NCBI RefSeq assembly: GCF_004341105.1
Contig: NZ_SLZK01000005.1
Location: 62,001 to 126,000, forward strand
Length of the DNA: 64,000 nt
From: Rhizobium sp. BK418
Lineage (GTDB): Bacteria > Pseudomonadota > Alphaproteobacteria > Rhizobiales > Rhizobiaceae
Direction: 5' to 3'
Position numbers and translations under genes: made by a program. Shown here one piece after another: positions 25,903 through 37,000 of the stretch (the stretch's first letter is position 1; each line of letters opens with the position of its first letter). The notes under the pieces were generated by a model. That model was not told the DNA's origin. It ran no database searches and saw nothing but the letters and a program-made list of their open reading frames with translations.

Positions 25903-27078
25903 ATGCAGACGAGCAAAAACACGCCTCGGCGTCTGAGTATCTTCGGTTCGACAGGCTCGATCGGCCGGAATACGCTCAATGTCGTCGATCATCTGGGCGG
26001 TCGAGAAAATTTCGAAATTTCCGTCCTGACCGGCAACGGCAATGTGGAATTGCTGGCCCGGCAGGCGAAGTCATCGGGCGCGAGGCTCGCCGTCATTGCA
26101 GATGATCGCCATTATGAATCGCTGAAGAGCGAGCTTTCGGGCAGCGGCACCGCGGTCGCTGCAGGCAAATCCGGTCTGATGGAGGCCGCAGACCGCGAGG
26201 CAGACTGGATAATGGCAGCCATCGTCGGCACGGCCGGCCTTGCGCCTACCCTTGCCGCGGCCCGCCACGGCGCCGATATCGCGCTGGCCAATAAGGAATG
26301 CCTGGTTTCTGCCGGCGATCTTTTCGTCGAGTCAGTGAAAAAAGGCGGCGGTAAGCTCTTGCCCGTCGACAGCGAACACAACGCGATCTTTCAGGTGCTG
26401 GAGGAAAACCAGCGCCACGCCGTAGAACGCGTCATCCTGACGGCATCAGGCGGCCCCTTCCGCACCTCCTCGATGGAGGAAATGGCCAATGTCACGGTAG
26501 AAACGGCGCGCGCCCATCCACGGTGGTCGATGGGCCTGAAGATTTCCATCGACAGCGCTTCGCTCTTCAACAAGGCGCTGGAGATGATCGAGGCGAAGCA
26601 CCTTTTTGGACTGCACCCCGAGCAGGTGGAAGTGATCGTTCACCCGCAGTCGGTCATCCATTCGATGGTCGGCTATACGGATGGTTCCGTACTGGCCCAA
26701 CTCGGCGCGCCCGATATGCGTACCGCTATCGGTTATGCACTGTCCCACCCGCGCCGCGCCAATCTGCCGATCGAGCGACTGGATTTCGCCAAGCTCGCAC
26801 GGCTGGATTTCGAAGCGCCGGATGAGATGCGTTTCCCTGCTTTGCGGCTTGCACGGCTGGCGATGACGCGCGGCGGCGTGCAGGGCGCAGTACTGAATGG
26901 CGCGAAGGAGGTCGCGCTCGAAGCCTTCATCGAGGGCCGCTTGCCCTTCCTCGCCATGGCTGAAATCACCGAGAAGGTGATGGACGAGCTCATTGGCCTG
27001 CCAGCGGCGACATCGATGGACGATGTCTTCGCCGCAGACAAAGAAGCCCGGCAGCGGGCTGCCGGGCTCATTCAGTAA
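25903..27078 (+). CDS. dxr: 1-deoxy-D-xylulose 5-phosphate reductoisomerase
   Basis: Second enzyme of the MEP isoprenoid pathway, turning DXP into 2-C-methyl-D-erythritol 4-phosphate with NADPH. The 391-residue protein has the NADPH loop GSTGSIGRNTLNVV, the segment ALANKECLV, the metal-binding DSEHNAIFQ and the flexible-loop ASGGPFRT. I chose the ATG at 25903 (MQTSKNTPRRL) over the longer frame because the Rossmann fold starts ten residues on. Convergent with hemA. Confidence 0.94.
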   Translation: MQTSKNTPRRLSIFGSTGSIGRNTLNVVDHLGGRENFEISVLTGNGNVELLARQAKSSGARLAVIADDRHYESLKSELSGSGTAVAAGKSGLMEAADREADWIMAAIVGTAGLAPTLAAARHGADIALANKECLVSAGDLFVESVKKGGGKLLPVDSEHNAIFQVLEENQRHAVERVILTASGGPFRTSSMEEMANVTVETARAHPRWSMGLKISIDSASLFNKALEMIEAKHLFGLHPEQVEVIVHPQSVIHSMVGYTDGSVLAQLGAPDMRTAIGYALSHPRRANLPIERLDFAKLARLDFEAPDEMRFPALRLARLAMTRGGVQGAVLNGAKEVALEAFIEGRLPFLAMAEITEKVMDELIGLPAATSMDDVFAADKEARQRAAGLIQ

Positions 27079-27111
27079 AAAGCTTGTCTGGGAAAATCAG
27101 GCGACGTTGCT

Positions 27112-28326
27112 TCAAGCGACGTGACGGGCGAGCGCGCAACGCGACCAGAGCGAATGCAGCGCGCCGACGAGATGCTCGATATCGGCATCCGAATGCAGTG
27201 GCGTCGGCGTGATGCGCAGGCGCTCGGTCTTCTTCGGCACCGTCGGATAATTGATCGGCTGCACATAGACACCGAAATTGTCGAGCAGCAGATCCGAGAT
27301 CCACTTGCACTTGGCGGCATCGCCAACCATGACCGGCACGATGTGGCTCGGGTTCGGCATATGCGGAATGCCCTGCTGGTCAAGCAGCGCGCGCAACTTT
27401 CGCACGCGGTCCTGATGGCGCGCCCGCTCAAAGGGGCTCGCCTTCAGATGCCGTATCGACGCGACCGAGCCGGCAGCGAGGGCCGGCGGCAGCGACGTCG
27501 TGAAGATGAAGCCCGACGCAAACGAGCGGATGAAATCGCAGAGTGCAGCGGAAGCGGCGATATAACCGCCCATAACCCCGAAGGCCTTGGCAAGCGTGCC
27601 CTCGATGACAGTGATCCGATCCATCAAGCCTTCGCGCTCGGCAATACCACCACCACGCGGACCGTACATGCCGACGGCATGCACTTCGTCGAGATAGGTC
27701 ATCGCACCATATTTATCAGCGAGATCGCAGATTTCCTTGATTGGCGCGATATCGCCATCCATCGAATAGACCGATTCAAAGGCGATAAGCTTTGGCGCCC
27801 TGGGATCGGCAGCAGCCAACTTGGCTTCGAGGTCGGCGATGTCATTATGCTTCCAGATCACCTTATCGCATTTGGCGTAGCGGATGCCCTCGATCATCGA
27901 GGCATGATTCAGTGCATCAGAGAAGATGATGAGCCCGGGAATCTTGGCGCCGAGCGTACCGAGCGCTGCCCAGTTTGAGACATAGCCGGATGTGAAGGTC
28001 AGTGCCGCTTCCTTGCCGTGCAGATCGGCGAGCTCTTGCTCGAGGAGAACGTGGTAATGGTTGGTGCCCGAGATATTCCGGGTGCCTCCCGCACCCGCGC
28101 CACAGTGATCGATGGCTTCTTTCATCGCCTCGATCACCTTTGGGTGCTGGCCCATGCCAAGATAGTCGTTGGAGCACCAGACGGTCACTTCCTGTTCGCC
28201 ATTCGCCGTGTGGCGGGTCGCACGCGGAAAATTACCGCGGTGGCGTTCCAGATCGGCAAAAACGCGGTAACGGCCCTCAGCGTGAAGTCCGTCCAGCTCG
28301 CTTTTGAAAAAAGCTTCGAAATCCAT
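27112..28326 (-). CDS. hemA: 5-aminolevulinate synthase
   Basis: PLP enzyme that condenses glycine and succinyl-CoA into 5-aminolevulinate, first step of tetrapyrrole synthesis in alphaproteobacteria. The 404-residue length fits. PLP lysine is at about residue 247 in EGTLAKAFGVMGGY; other marks are CSNDYLGMGQ, GAGGTRNISGTNHYH and DEVHAVGMYG. The open frame runs far upstream, but the second of two tandem ATGs (28326) is best spaced from GGAG. An FNR/FixK-type box lies 146 bases upstream. Confidence 0.95.
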   Translation of the reverse strand: MDFEAFFKSELDGLHAEGRYRVFADLERHRGNFPRATRHTANGEQEVTVWCSNDYLGMGQHPKVIEAMKEAIDHCGAGAGGTRNISGTNHYHVLLEQELADLHGKEAALTFTSGYVSNWAALGTLGAKIPGLIIFSDALNHASMIEGIRYAKCDKVIWKHNDIADLEAKLAAADPRAPKLIAFESVYSMDGDIAPIKEICDLADKYGAMTYLDEVHAVGMYGPRGGGIAEREGLMDRITVIEGTLAKAFGVMGGYIAASAALCDFIRSFASGFIFTTSLPPALAAGSVASIRHLKASPFERARHQDRVRKLRALLDQQGIPHMPNPSHIVPVMVGDAAKCKWISDLLLDNFGVYVQPINYPTVPKKTERLRITPTPLHSDADIEHLVGALHSLWSRCALARHVA

Positions 28327-28471
28327 CATATGCTCCAGTTCGTGCGGCTGTTTTTGCTGAGGCGGCAACCGCACGTCAACCCTTGGTCCCAGCTTTAGCA
28401 TCAACTGCGGCAAAAGGCGCAGACTTTTGAATGATTCCAGATAAAAAATACGCGAACCGCAACAAGGGAAC

Positions 28472-28485
28472 TTGATCGACGTCAA
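28472..28485. promoter_or_regulatory. FNR/FixK-type box upstream of hemA
   Basis: TTGATCGACGTCAA fits TTGA-N6-TCAA exactly, the core palindrome of FNR, FixK and FnrN sites (one mismatch to TTGAT-N4-ATCAA). It lies in the 340-base gap between hemA and the divergent lipoprotein gene, 146 bases from the hemA start. Oxygen control of hemA by such regulators is known in rhizobia. The rest of the gap shows no gene. Confidence 0.55.
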
Positions 28486-28666
28486 ATCCGGCGAAGAATG
28501 TCCAAGAGTTCTGCTTTTAGTCGTGGAAAGAAACCTGCGCCTTACGAAAAAGGCCCGATAATGGTGGACAAGTCCTTCTTGCGACATAGTTTCCGGGCTA
28601 ACCTGAAAAAACAGGTTAGGGACGACCTCCGCCCGCTGGGGCGCCAAAAAACCTCGGAGAGAAGAG

Positions 28667-28921
28667 ATGAAGAAAGTCCTCGTATTCGGATTGATCGGCC
28701 TTTCGATCGCAAGCTGTACACCCACACAGCAGGGCGCCGGTATCGGCGCAGCGTCGGGTGCCGTCATCGGCGGTGTCGTCACCGGCGATGTGCGCGGCGC
28801 GGCAGTCGGCGCAGCGATCGGCGGCGTTTCCGGCGCGCTCATTGGAAGGGTCGCCGAACAGCCCGGCCAGTGCTACTACCGGGACCGCTACGGTCGCCGC
28901 TATATCGACGATTGCCGCTGA
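28667..28921 (+). CDS. glycine-zipper lipoprotein
   Basis: An 84-residue lipoprotein: signal LVFGLIGLSIASC has the acylated cysteine at about residue 17. The middle is a glycine-zipper repeat (GAGIGAASGAVIGGVVTGDVR then GAAVGAAIGGVSGALIG), predicted to sit in the membrane. The end CYYRDRYGRRYIDDCR has a cysteine pair. Similar small proteins (YMGG or Gly-zipper families) are envelope proteins of unclear role. AGAGAAGAG ribosome site before ATG; an intrinsic terminator follows. Confidence 0.8.
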   Translation: MKKVLVFGLIGLSIASCTPTQQGAGIGAASGAVIGGVVTGDVRGAAVGAAIGGVSGALIGRVAEQPGQCYYRDRYGRRYIDDCR

Positions 28922-28948
28922 AACCTGCAATCAGCATGGGAAAAATGG

Positions 28949-28977
28949 AAATCCCGGACCCCTGTCCGGGATTTTTT
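28949..28977 (+). terminator. intrinsic terminator of the lipoprotein gene
   Basis: Stem AAATCCCGGA (28949-28958) with TCCGGGATTT (28965-28974), loop CCCCTG, then a run of six T from 28972. Classical form. Confidence 0.9.
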
Positions 28978-29093
28978 GTACTAAATTAGTGCGGCGTCAG
29001 TTTAAATTGGTACACGTGGCGCGATTTTGTCGCTAAGCTTCTCGTTGGCTGGGGAACGCAGAGCTTCATTTTAATGTAACCCAAAAGCGGCGG

Positions 29094-31019
29094 ATGCGGA
29101 TTAGAGGGACAGGCCTGAGAACCGGTATTGCGTATCGAGCAGGCGCCGTGGTGGTGGTCGCAGCGGCGACTGCATTTTCGCCGATCCTCGTGGGCAACGC
29201 TTACGCATTCAAGCTTTTTGGCATCACCATATTCGGCAAGGACGAGGACGAGAACCTACAGGTGCCCGATCCCGTCCACTATGACGTCGATCTCGAAACC
29301 GGGACAGCCGATCGCGACCTCAAGGAGGCGCTGGAGAACAGCTCCCGTCTCTTAGGCGACAAGGACCGTCCGGTTTCGGGCGATCTGGGCGTTGTCGTGA
29401 AAGCCCGCGACGACCGCGATAGACTGATCGCCACGCTCTACGAAAAGGCGCGCTATGGCGGCGTGGTAACCATCACCATCGATGGCCGCAACATCAACGA
29501 CCTGCCACCGAATCCAAGCTTCGACCGCTCCAAACCGATCACAGTCAAGGTGGATATCGCGCCCGGCCCAGTCTTTACCGTCAACGAAGTCCAGTTCGGC
29601 GGCGATGCTGCGCACCGCAATCCGGCTGACTACGACCTCGGCCCGGGTGAGCAGGCGGGCTCGCTCGCTATCATCAAGGCGGGCGACACGATCGTCGACC
29701 AGTTGAAGAGCGAGGGCAGGCCCTTCGCCAAGCTGACCGAGCGTCGGGTGGTGGCCAATCACAGAACGAATACCGTCGATATCGTTCTCGCTGCCGAAGG
29801 CGGTCCGGTTGCACCGATCGGCGATGTCGGCGTCTCGGGCGAAAAATTGGTCAAGCCGGAATTCATCCAGCGCTACTCACGTCTGCAGAAGGGCGAGGCC
29901 TATTCGCCCGAGGCGCTGAGGAAAGCAGGCGAGCGCCTGCGCGCGCTTGGCGTCTTCTCGAGCGTTACGATCCACGAGGGCGACGCGCTGGCCCCCGACG
30001 GCACTTTGCCGATGATGATCGAGGTTTCCGAAGGCAAACGACGCTACCTCGGCATCGGCGCGCAATATTCGACGATCGACGGCTTCGGCGTCAACGGCTA
30101 CTGGGGCCACCGTAACCTGTTTGGCGAGGCCGAATCGCTGCGTATCGAGGGCGCCGTCTCGCGTCTCGGCGAAGCATCCGACCTCGGCACTCTCGATTAT
30201 TCCGCCGGCATCCTCTTTACGAAACCGGGCTTTATCCACCCGTCAGCCACTCTGAAAGCAGGTATCGTCGCCAAGACGGAAAATCCCGATGCGTATAATG
30301 CAAAGCTCATCACTGCCTCGCTCGGCATCTCCTACGAACTGACGGACAAGGACACCATTTCCGCAGCCGGCGAACTGAGCTTCGAGAATGACGACGACGC
30401 CTTCGGCAACAATAACTATCTGACCTTCACGCTGCCGATCACCTATGATCGCGATGCCCGCGATGACAAATTCAATCCAACCAGCGGCTACCACGCGACG
30501 CTCTCGGCAAAACCTGGCTACGAATTCTTCAACGGTACGATCTACTCCGCCTTCGAGGGTTCAATATCGGGCTATCTCGGCCTCGGCGCCGAAGACGGCG
30601 TCGTTCTGGCCGGCAAGCTCGCAGCCGGCACGCTGATCGGTGGCGGCGGTGTTGAAGACATTCCGGCCACCCAGCGTTTCTTTGCCGGCGGCGGCGGATC
30701 GGTGCGCGGTTACGGCTATAAGGAAATTTCGCCTTATAACGAGAATAACGACGCGACCGGCGGCCGCTCCTATGTGACCGGCTCTTTCGAGGCGCGCATC
30801 AAGATCACCGATACGATCGGCGTCGTACCTTTCATTGATGTCGGCACGGTTTCGGACAGCATTGCGCCTGATTTCTCCGATATCAGAGCGGGTGCAGGTG
30901 CCGGTATCCGCTATGCAACACCTTTCGGACCTCTCCGGCTTGATTTCGCCGTCCCGCTGAACAAGTACGATGGTGGGACGGATTACGGAATTTATGCCGG
31001 CATAGGCCAGTCATTCTAG
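29094..31019 (+). CDS. tamA: translocation and assembly module outer-membrane protein TamA
   Basis: A 641-residue Omp85-family protein. After a signal peptide (VVVVAAATAFSPILVGNAYA, about residues 18-38) come POTRA domains (about 60-320), then a 16-strand barrel ending GIYAGIGQSF with a C-terminal phenylalanine. The barrel holds the conserved FFAGGGGSVRGYGYKEI segment. TamA works with TamB to assemble outer-membrane proteins and, in recent work, to move phospholipids. It precedes tamB by 78 bases. Confidence 0.92.
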   Translation: MRIRGTGLRTGIAYRAGAVVVVAAATAFSPILVGNAYAFKLFGITIFGKDEDENLQVPDPVHYDVDLETGTADRDLKEALENSSRLLGDKDRPVSGDLGVVVKARDDRDRLIATLYEKARYGGVVTITIDGRNINDLPPNPSFDRSKPITVKVDIAPGPVFTVNEVQFGGDAAHRNPADYDLGPGEQAGSLAIIKAGDTIVDQLKSEGRPFAKLTERRVVANHRTNTVDIVLAAEGGPVAPIGDVGVSGEKLVKPEFIQRYSRLQKGEAYSPEALRKAGERLRALGVFSSVTIHEGDALAPDGTLPMMIEVSEGKRRYLGIGAQYSTIDGFGVNGYWGHRNLFGEAESLRIEGAVSRLGEASDLGTLDYSAGILFTKPGFIHPSATLKAGIVAKTENPDAYNAKLITASLGISYELTDKDTISAAGELSFENDDDAFGNNNYLTFTLPITYDRDARDDKFNPTSGYHATLSAKPGYEFFNGTIYSAFEGSISGYLGLGAEDGVVLAGKLAAGTLIGGGGVEDIPATQRFFAGGGGSVRGYGYKEISPYNENNDATGGRSYVTGSFEARIKITDTIGVVPFIDVGTVSDSIAPDFSDIRAGAGAGIRYATPFGPLRLDFAVPLNKYDGGTDYGIYAGIGQSF

Positions 31020-31097
31020 GCCGGTCATCAGGAAGGCAGATTTCACAGTGTTTTCCGACCTGTGAGCTGTCATGAAAACGGGATAGTGTCCGCTCTT

Positions 31098-34000
31098 ATG
31101 CAAATGTTGGCGAAAATCATGAACTGGGTGATGCGGCTGATTGGCTACGGCCTCGGTGCGACAATCATCCTTGCCGTCATTGCACTGGCGATCTTCGGCT
31201 TTACGTCGTTCGGCGCCCGGATCATCACCGAAAACGTCGCCTCCGCGCTTTCCAATCGCGACATGACGATAACGGTGCGCGAACCCGAAGGCCTGTTGAC
31301 GGGTGGGCTGCGCGCAGCCGAAATTACGCTGTCCGACACGCGCGGCACATTTGCAGAAATCCGCGGCGTCGCCATCGACTGGAATCCCCTTGCACTGCTG
31401 ACTGGCTCCTTCCGCGCCGAACAGGTCTCCGTCGCCTCTATCGATGTGCGCCGCAGACCGGTGCGAACCCTGCCCTCCAGGCCGGCGACTCCCGAAGAAG
31501 AGAGCAGCGGTGGTTTCCGCCTGCCGCTGAAGATCGATGTCGAACATATCGCTTTGCCCGATATTTCTCTCCAGGCACCGCTGACTGGCCGCGCCTTCTC
31601 GCTTGCCGCAACAGGCAGCCTCAGGGCCGACGGCGATGGCGGCGAAGCGCTGATCAATGTCAATCGCCATCAGATTCCCGACGCGAAACTCTCCGCCGAC
31701 GTCGCTTTTACTCCCGCAAATGGTCATCTTCGGTTGAATGCCCAACTTGCCGAACCGCAGGGCGGCCTGCTCGCAGGCTTTCTCGGCCTGCCTGGCAGCC
31801 CAGCCGTCAACATCGCGCTCAATGGCGAAGGTCCGATTTCGGACTGGAACGGCAAGCTGCAGGCCGCGCTCGATGGCCAGCAAAGGGCCGCGCTCGAAGG
31901 CAAGCATGCAATCACACCCGACGGTCTGCATCATCTCGATCTCAAGGGCGGCGGCGATGTGAGCTCTCTGCTTCCAATGGCGTTCCGGCCGCTCTTTGCG
32001 GGTCAGACGAATATCGATGTATCCGCAACCTTCGACAACAGCGGCAAGATCGATATTCAGACCGGCAACCTAGCGACCGGCAGCGTCGTCATCGCCGCAT
32101 CTGGCATGTTCGATCCTGCCGGCAACAACAGCCTCAATGCCAATCTGCTCGGCACCTCGGGGCCAGTCGATTTCCGCTGGCCGCTGGCGGACGGCGAAGC
32201 GCGCTTCATGATTTCAGGTCTCAATCTGGCGATGACCGGGCAGGCGCAAGCCGTGCGCATCAATGCCAGTGGATCACTGGATTCGGCCACGATGCCACAG
32301 GCCGATATCGGCAACGTCAAGCTGACGGCCAAAAGCGATTCCTTCAACCTTGCCAACGGCGCCGGCGATATCCAACTGCGGCTCGTCGCCGGAGACGCGA
32401 CATTCACCGAACCCAACCTCAACCGTGCCGTTCGGGGACCGATTACGCTTGTCGCTCCGCTTCAGATCTCGCGCAACGGCATCGGCTTTAACGGCACGAC
32501 GATTGAAAGCGCCAATATCGGCGCCGATCTCAATGGCTCCTATGGACTGGCTGACAATACGCTGACCGGCAATGCCAAATTTACGGTCCAGCCCGCTGCC
32601 CTGCCACCGGCTGTCGCCGAGAAATTCGATGCACCGATCGATCTGGAAACTCAGGTCGCCGGAACGATCCCTTCCAAGGTGACACTTTCGAATATCACAC
32701 TCAAGTCCCCCACCATAGAGGCGGCCGGCAATATCGCGCTTAACGACGACGTGCTGACCGCCGATCTCGCCGGCAAGCTCCCCGATATCGACAAGCTGCT
32801 GGCCGGCACCAGCGGCCAGGCGGATTACAGCATCAAGGCAAGTGGCAGCCTTCCCGCTCTGGCAATCACGGCCAACGTGAAAGCTGCCAGCCTGCAGATG
32901 GCCGATCGCAGGCTCGGCGATCTCAATATCGACCTGACCGGAACCGCCGATCCTGCCGCGCCGCAGGGCAGGATTGCCGCGACCGGCATGATCGACCGTC
33001 AGCCGATCGGCATCAATGGCGACGTCAAGTCCGAAAACGGAACGATTTCGATCCCGGCACTGACCGCCGATGTCGGCAGCAACCGCCTGGCAGGCAACCT
33101 CACACTCTCGTCCGGCATGACGCCGGCGGGCGCGCTGACTTTCGACTTCCCAGATATCAGCCTGCTTGCTGCCCTTGGCGGCCAGAAGGCGGAAGGCGAC
33201 CTCAAGGGTTCCATCGACATTACAGGCAATGACGGCAAGATCGCACTCAAGGTTGCTGCCAACGGTAGCGGCATTCGCCGCGACACGCTGACAATTGCCA
33301 AACCGACGATCGACATGACCGTTAGCGATATCAAGGCCTTTGCCGCCAATGGCACGATACGGGCCGATGAGTTCGGCGTCGGCACCAACAAGCTTACCGG
33401 CATTGTGCTTGATTTCGTCCAGCAGCAGACCCGCACCGACTTCAACCTGGATGCAGGCTATGACGGCAACCCGCTGCAGGCGGCCGGAAACGTGCAGTCT
33501 GCCGGCGGAATGATCGACCTTAGTCTCGATCGCTTCGCCGCAAAGCCGCACAATATTCCGGTCGAACTGGCATCACCCGCACAAGTCAACGTCACCAAGG
33601 GAGTTGTCAGCCTGAGCGGCCTGACGGTTAAGACGGGCAACGGCTCGGTATCGGTCACCGGTTCCGCTGGTGAGACACTGAAGCTCGATGCTGTCATCAC
33701 CGACCTGCCGGCGAGCCTTGCCAACAGTTTCGTCCCCAATCTTGCCGCCGACGGCACCATTTCCGGGACGGTCAACGTAACCGGGACACCGGCCGCCCCT
33801 ACAGTCAATTTCAAGCTCGACTGGAAGGATGCGGCCACCAGCCATACAAAGGGCGCCGGCATTGGCCCTCTCGGCATCTCGACATCGGGAACCTTCGCCA
33901 ACAACATTCTGAATTTCGATGGCGGCATTGGCGGCGCCGACGGCCTTTCCCTGAAGGCAGCGGGCGACATCGGCCTTGCGGATCCGAACGGCCCGACACT

Positions 34001-37000
34001 CAACGTCGATGCCGATATCGTCAACGTGCCGGCAAAGATCGCCAACGGTTTCGTCCCCAATCTTGCCGCTGAAGGTGCTGTGTCGGGAACAATCAAGGCA
34101 ACCGGTACGCCCGCCGCACCTGTGGCTGATTTTAAGCTTATTTGGAAAAATGCTGCAACGAGTCAGACGAAGAGCGCTAAGCTCACCGGCCTATCGCTCA
34201 ATGCATCCGGCAGGTTTGCGGACAACAAGCTCGATTTCGATACTGCCCTCATCGGCAAGGGCGGGCTGTCGCTGAAAGCGCTCGGGAATGTCGCGATCAC
34301 CGGAACCACAGTCGGCAACATCAATGTCGATGCCGAACTTGCCAATGTTCCCGCCAATATCGCCAATGGTTTCGTGCAGGATTTCGACGCCGGCGGAACG
34401 ATTTCGGGCACTGCCTCAGCCACCGGGACGCCGGCTGCTCCGGCTGGGGAATTCAAGTTTACCTGGCAGGACGTCACGACGCGGCAAGTCAAGACAGCAC
34501 GTCTGACCGGGTTGAATCTTGCCGCGACCGGCCGTCTTGCAGACCAGAAACTCGACTTTGATGCCAGCCTCACCGGGCCGAAAGGCCTATCGCTGAAGAC
34601 GGCAGGCAATGTCGAGCTTACCGGAACAACGGTCCGCAATCTGAAAGTCGATGCCGATCTCGCCAACTTTCCTGCGGGACTTGCGAACGGCTTCGTCCCC
34701 GATCTCGGCGCCGAAGGCACCATTTCCGGCAAGGCATCGGCCTCCGGCTCGCTGCCGACACCGGCTGTCACCTTCGATCTTGCCTGGGCGAATGCTGCAA
34801 CGCGCCAGACGAAAAGCAACGGGCTCACCGATCTCTCCGCCAGAGCGACCGGCAAATATGAAAACAACAGGGTCGATTTCGATGCCAATCTCGGTAGTGG
34901 CAATGGCGCGCTACTGAAAGCAACCGGCGGCGCAACGATCGACGGCACGGACATTCGTGACCTCGCGGTCAATGCCGACATCGCCGGCCTGCCTGCAAAC
35001 CTCGCCAACGGATTCGTGCCCGGCCTCGGCGCTGAAGGCACGATCTCCGGCAATGCCGTCACCTCCGGCACTCCGACAGAGCCTGTGGTCGATTTCAAGC
35101 TCGCCTGGGAGAACGCGGCAACCCTCCAAACCAAGACCGCCGGCTTATCCGGCCTGGCACTTGCCGCTTCAGGCAAATATGTCAGCAACCGCCTGGATTT
35201 CGATACCAATCTCAATGGCAACGGCGGCGTCTCGCTGAAAGCGGTCGGCAATCTCGCGCTGACCGGCACAACGATCCAGGGTATTGATGCGAAAGCCGAT
35301 ATCGCCAATCTGCCGGCTGCCGTCGCCAATGGTTTCGTCCCGGATATTGAAGCCGCAGGCGTCATTACTGCCACCGCTACGGCTTCCGGGTCGCTCACGG
35401 CTCCATCAGCCAATTTCAAGATCGACTGGAAAAACGCCGAAACGAGACAGACAAGAACTGCCGGTCTCTCCGGCCTTGCACTTGCCGCCTCCGGCAAGCT
35501 CGATAGAGATCGGCTGGATTTCGACGCCAATCTCAGCGGCAACGGCGGTATTTCGCTGAAAGCGGTCGGCAATCTCGCGCTGGCGGGCACCACGATCCAG
35601 GGCATTGATGCGAAGGCCGATATCACCAATCTACCGGCTGCCATCGCCAATGGCTTCGTCCCAGATATTGGAGCCGGAGGCGTCATTACAGCGACCGCCA
35701 CAGCCTCCGGGTCGCTCACGGCTCCATCAGCCGATTTCAAGATCGACTGGAAAAACGCTGAAACGAGACAGACAAGAACTGCCGGCCTCTCCGGCCTGGC
35801 GCTCTCCGCCTCCGGTAAGCTCGATAGAGATCGCCTGGATTTCGACGCCAATCTCAGCGGCAACGGCGGCGTTTCCTTGAAGGCCTCGGGCAATCTCGCG
35901 ATAGCGGGCACGACCATCACAGGCGTCGACGTCAAGGCCGATGTCGCCAATCTGCCGGCAGCAGTCGCCAATGGCTTCGTTCCCGATCTGGGTGCGGCAG
36001 GCGCGATATCGGCAACGGGCACGGCTTCAGGAGCGCTTCCGCTTCCCTCGGTCGATTTCAAGGTCGACTGGAAGAATGCCGAAACGAGCCAGACCAAGAG
36101 CGCCGGCCTTGCCCCGCTCACCATCGGCGCAAACGGTAGGCTGGCCGAAAACCGGTTGACGGTCGACGCCAACCTTACCGGCGACGGCGGATTATCGCTA
36201 AGGGGCGGTGGCAATCTCGCGATGACGGGCAACCGCGCCATGTCGATGCGATTCAACGGCAGCCTTCCCTTCGCCGTTCTCGGCGCGCAGCTCGCCCAGC
36301 AAGGTCTCGTTGCCGAAGGCGTCGCCAATGTGAACCTTGAGGTCAGCGGCACCACGGCTGCCCCCGTTATCAACGGCACGCTCGCCACGGATGGCGCAAA
36401 GCTGATCGACGTTCGCCGCAACCTTGCGATCGAGGGCCTCGGCGCGACCATTACCTTCAATGGCCAGCAGGCCGTCATTTCCCGCCTGAACGGCCGCCTG
36501 GCGAGCGGCGGCTCTATTTCGGCCAGTGGCTCGGTCGGCATCAGCGGCAACTTCCCCGCTGATCTTTCCATCCGTCTGGACCACGCGGTCTATGTCGATG
36601 GTACGCTGGTTGTCGCGACGGTCGACGGCACGCTCGGCCTCAGAGGACCGCTGCTCTCCAATCCCACGCTGAACGGCAGGCTTCACATCGACAAGGCCTC
36701 GATCACCGTGCCGGAAAGGTTGCCGACATCGCTGAGTGAAATCGATATCCGCCATATTCATGCGCCGCCCGCTGTGCTGGCCCAGCTCAAACACAAGGGC
36801 AACCAGCAGCCGCCGCGCGAAAAATCGTCGACAATCATGCTGGATATCGCGCTCGATGCGCCCTCACAGATATTCGTGCGCGGCCGCGGCATCGATGCGG
36901 AGGTCGGTGGCAACATTACCATCCGAGGCTCGGCCGCTGTGCCTGAAGTTGTCGGCGCCTTCACCATGCGTCGCGGCCGTCTGACAATCCTCAACCGCCG

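Noticed and set aside
28327..28842. N-terminal extension of hemA to 28842
   Set aside because: The extra 172 residues are proline- and alanine-rich noise over the intergenic region and the opposite lipoprotein gene; the normal start with GGAG lies at 28326.
34163..36571. 802-codon open frame on the minus strand of tamB
   Set aside because: It is antisense to the repeat region. The biased codon use and the 321-base in-phase repeats keep the opposite frame free of stops; the product has repeated low-complexity sequence and no ribosome site or family.
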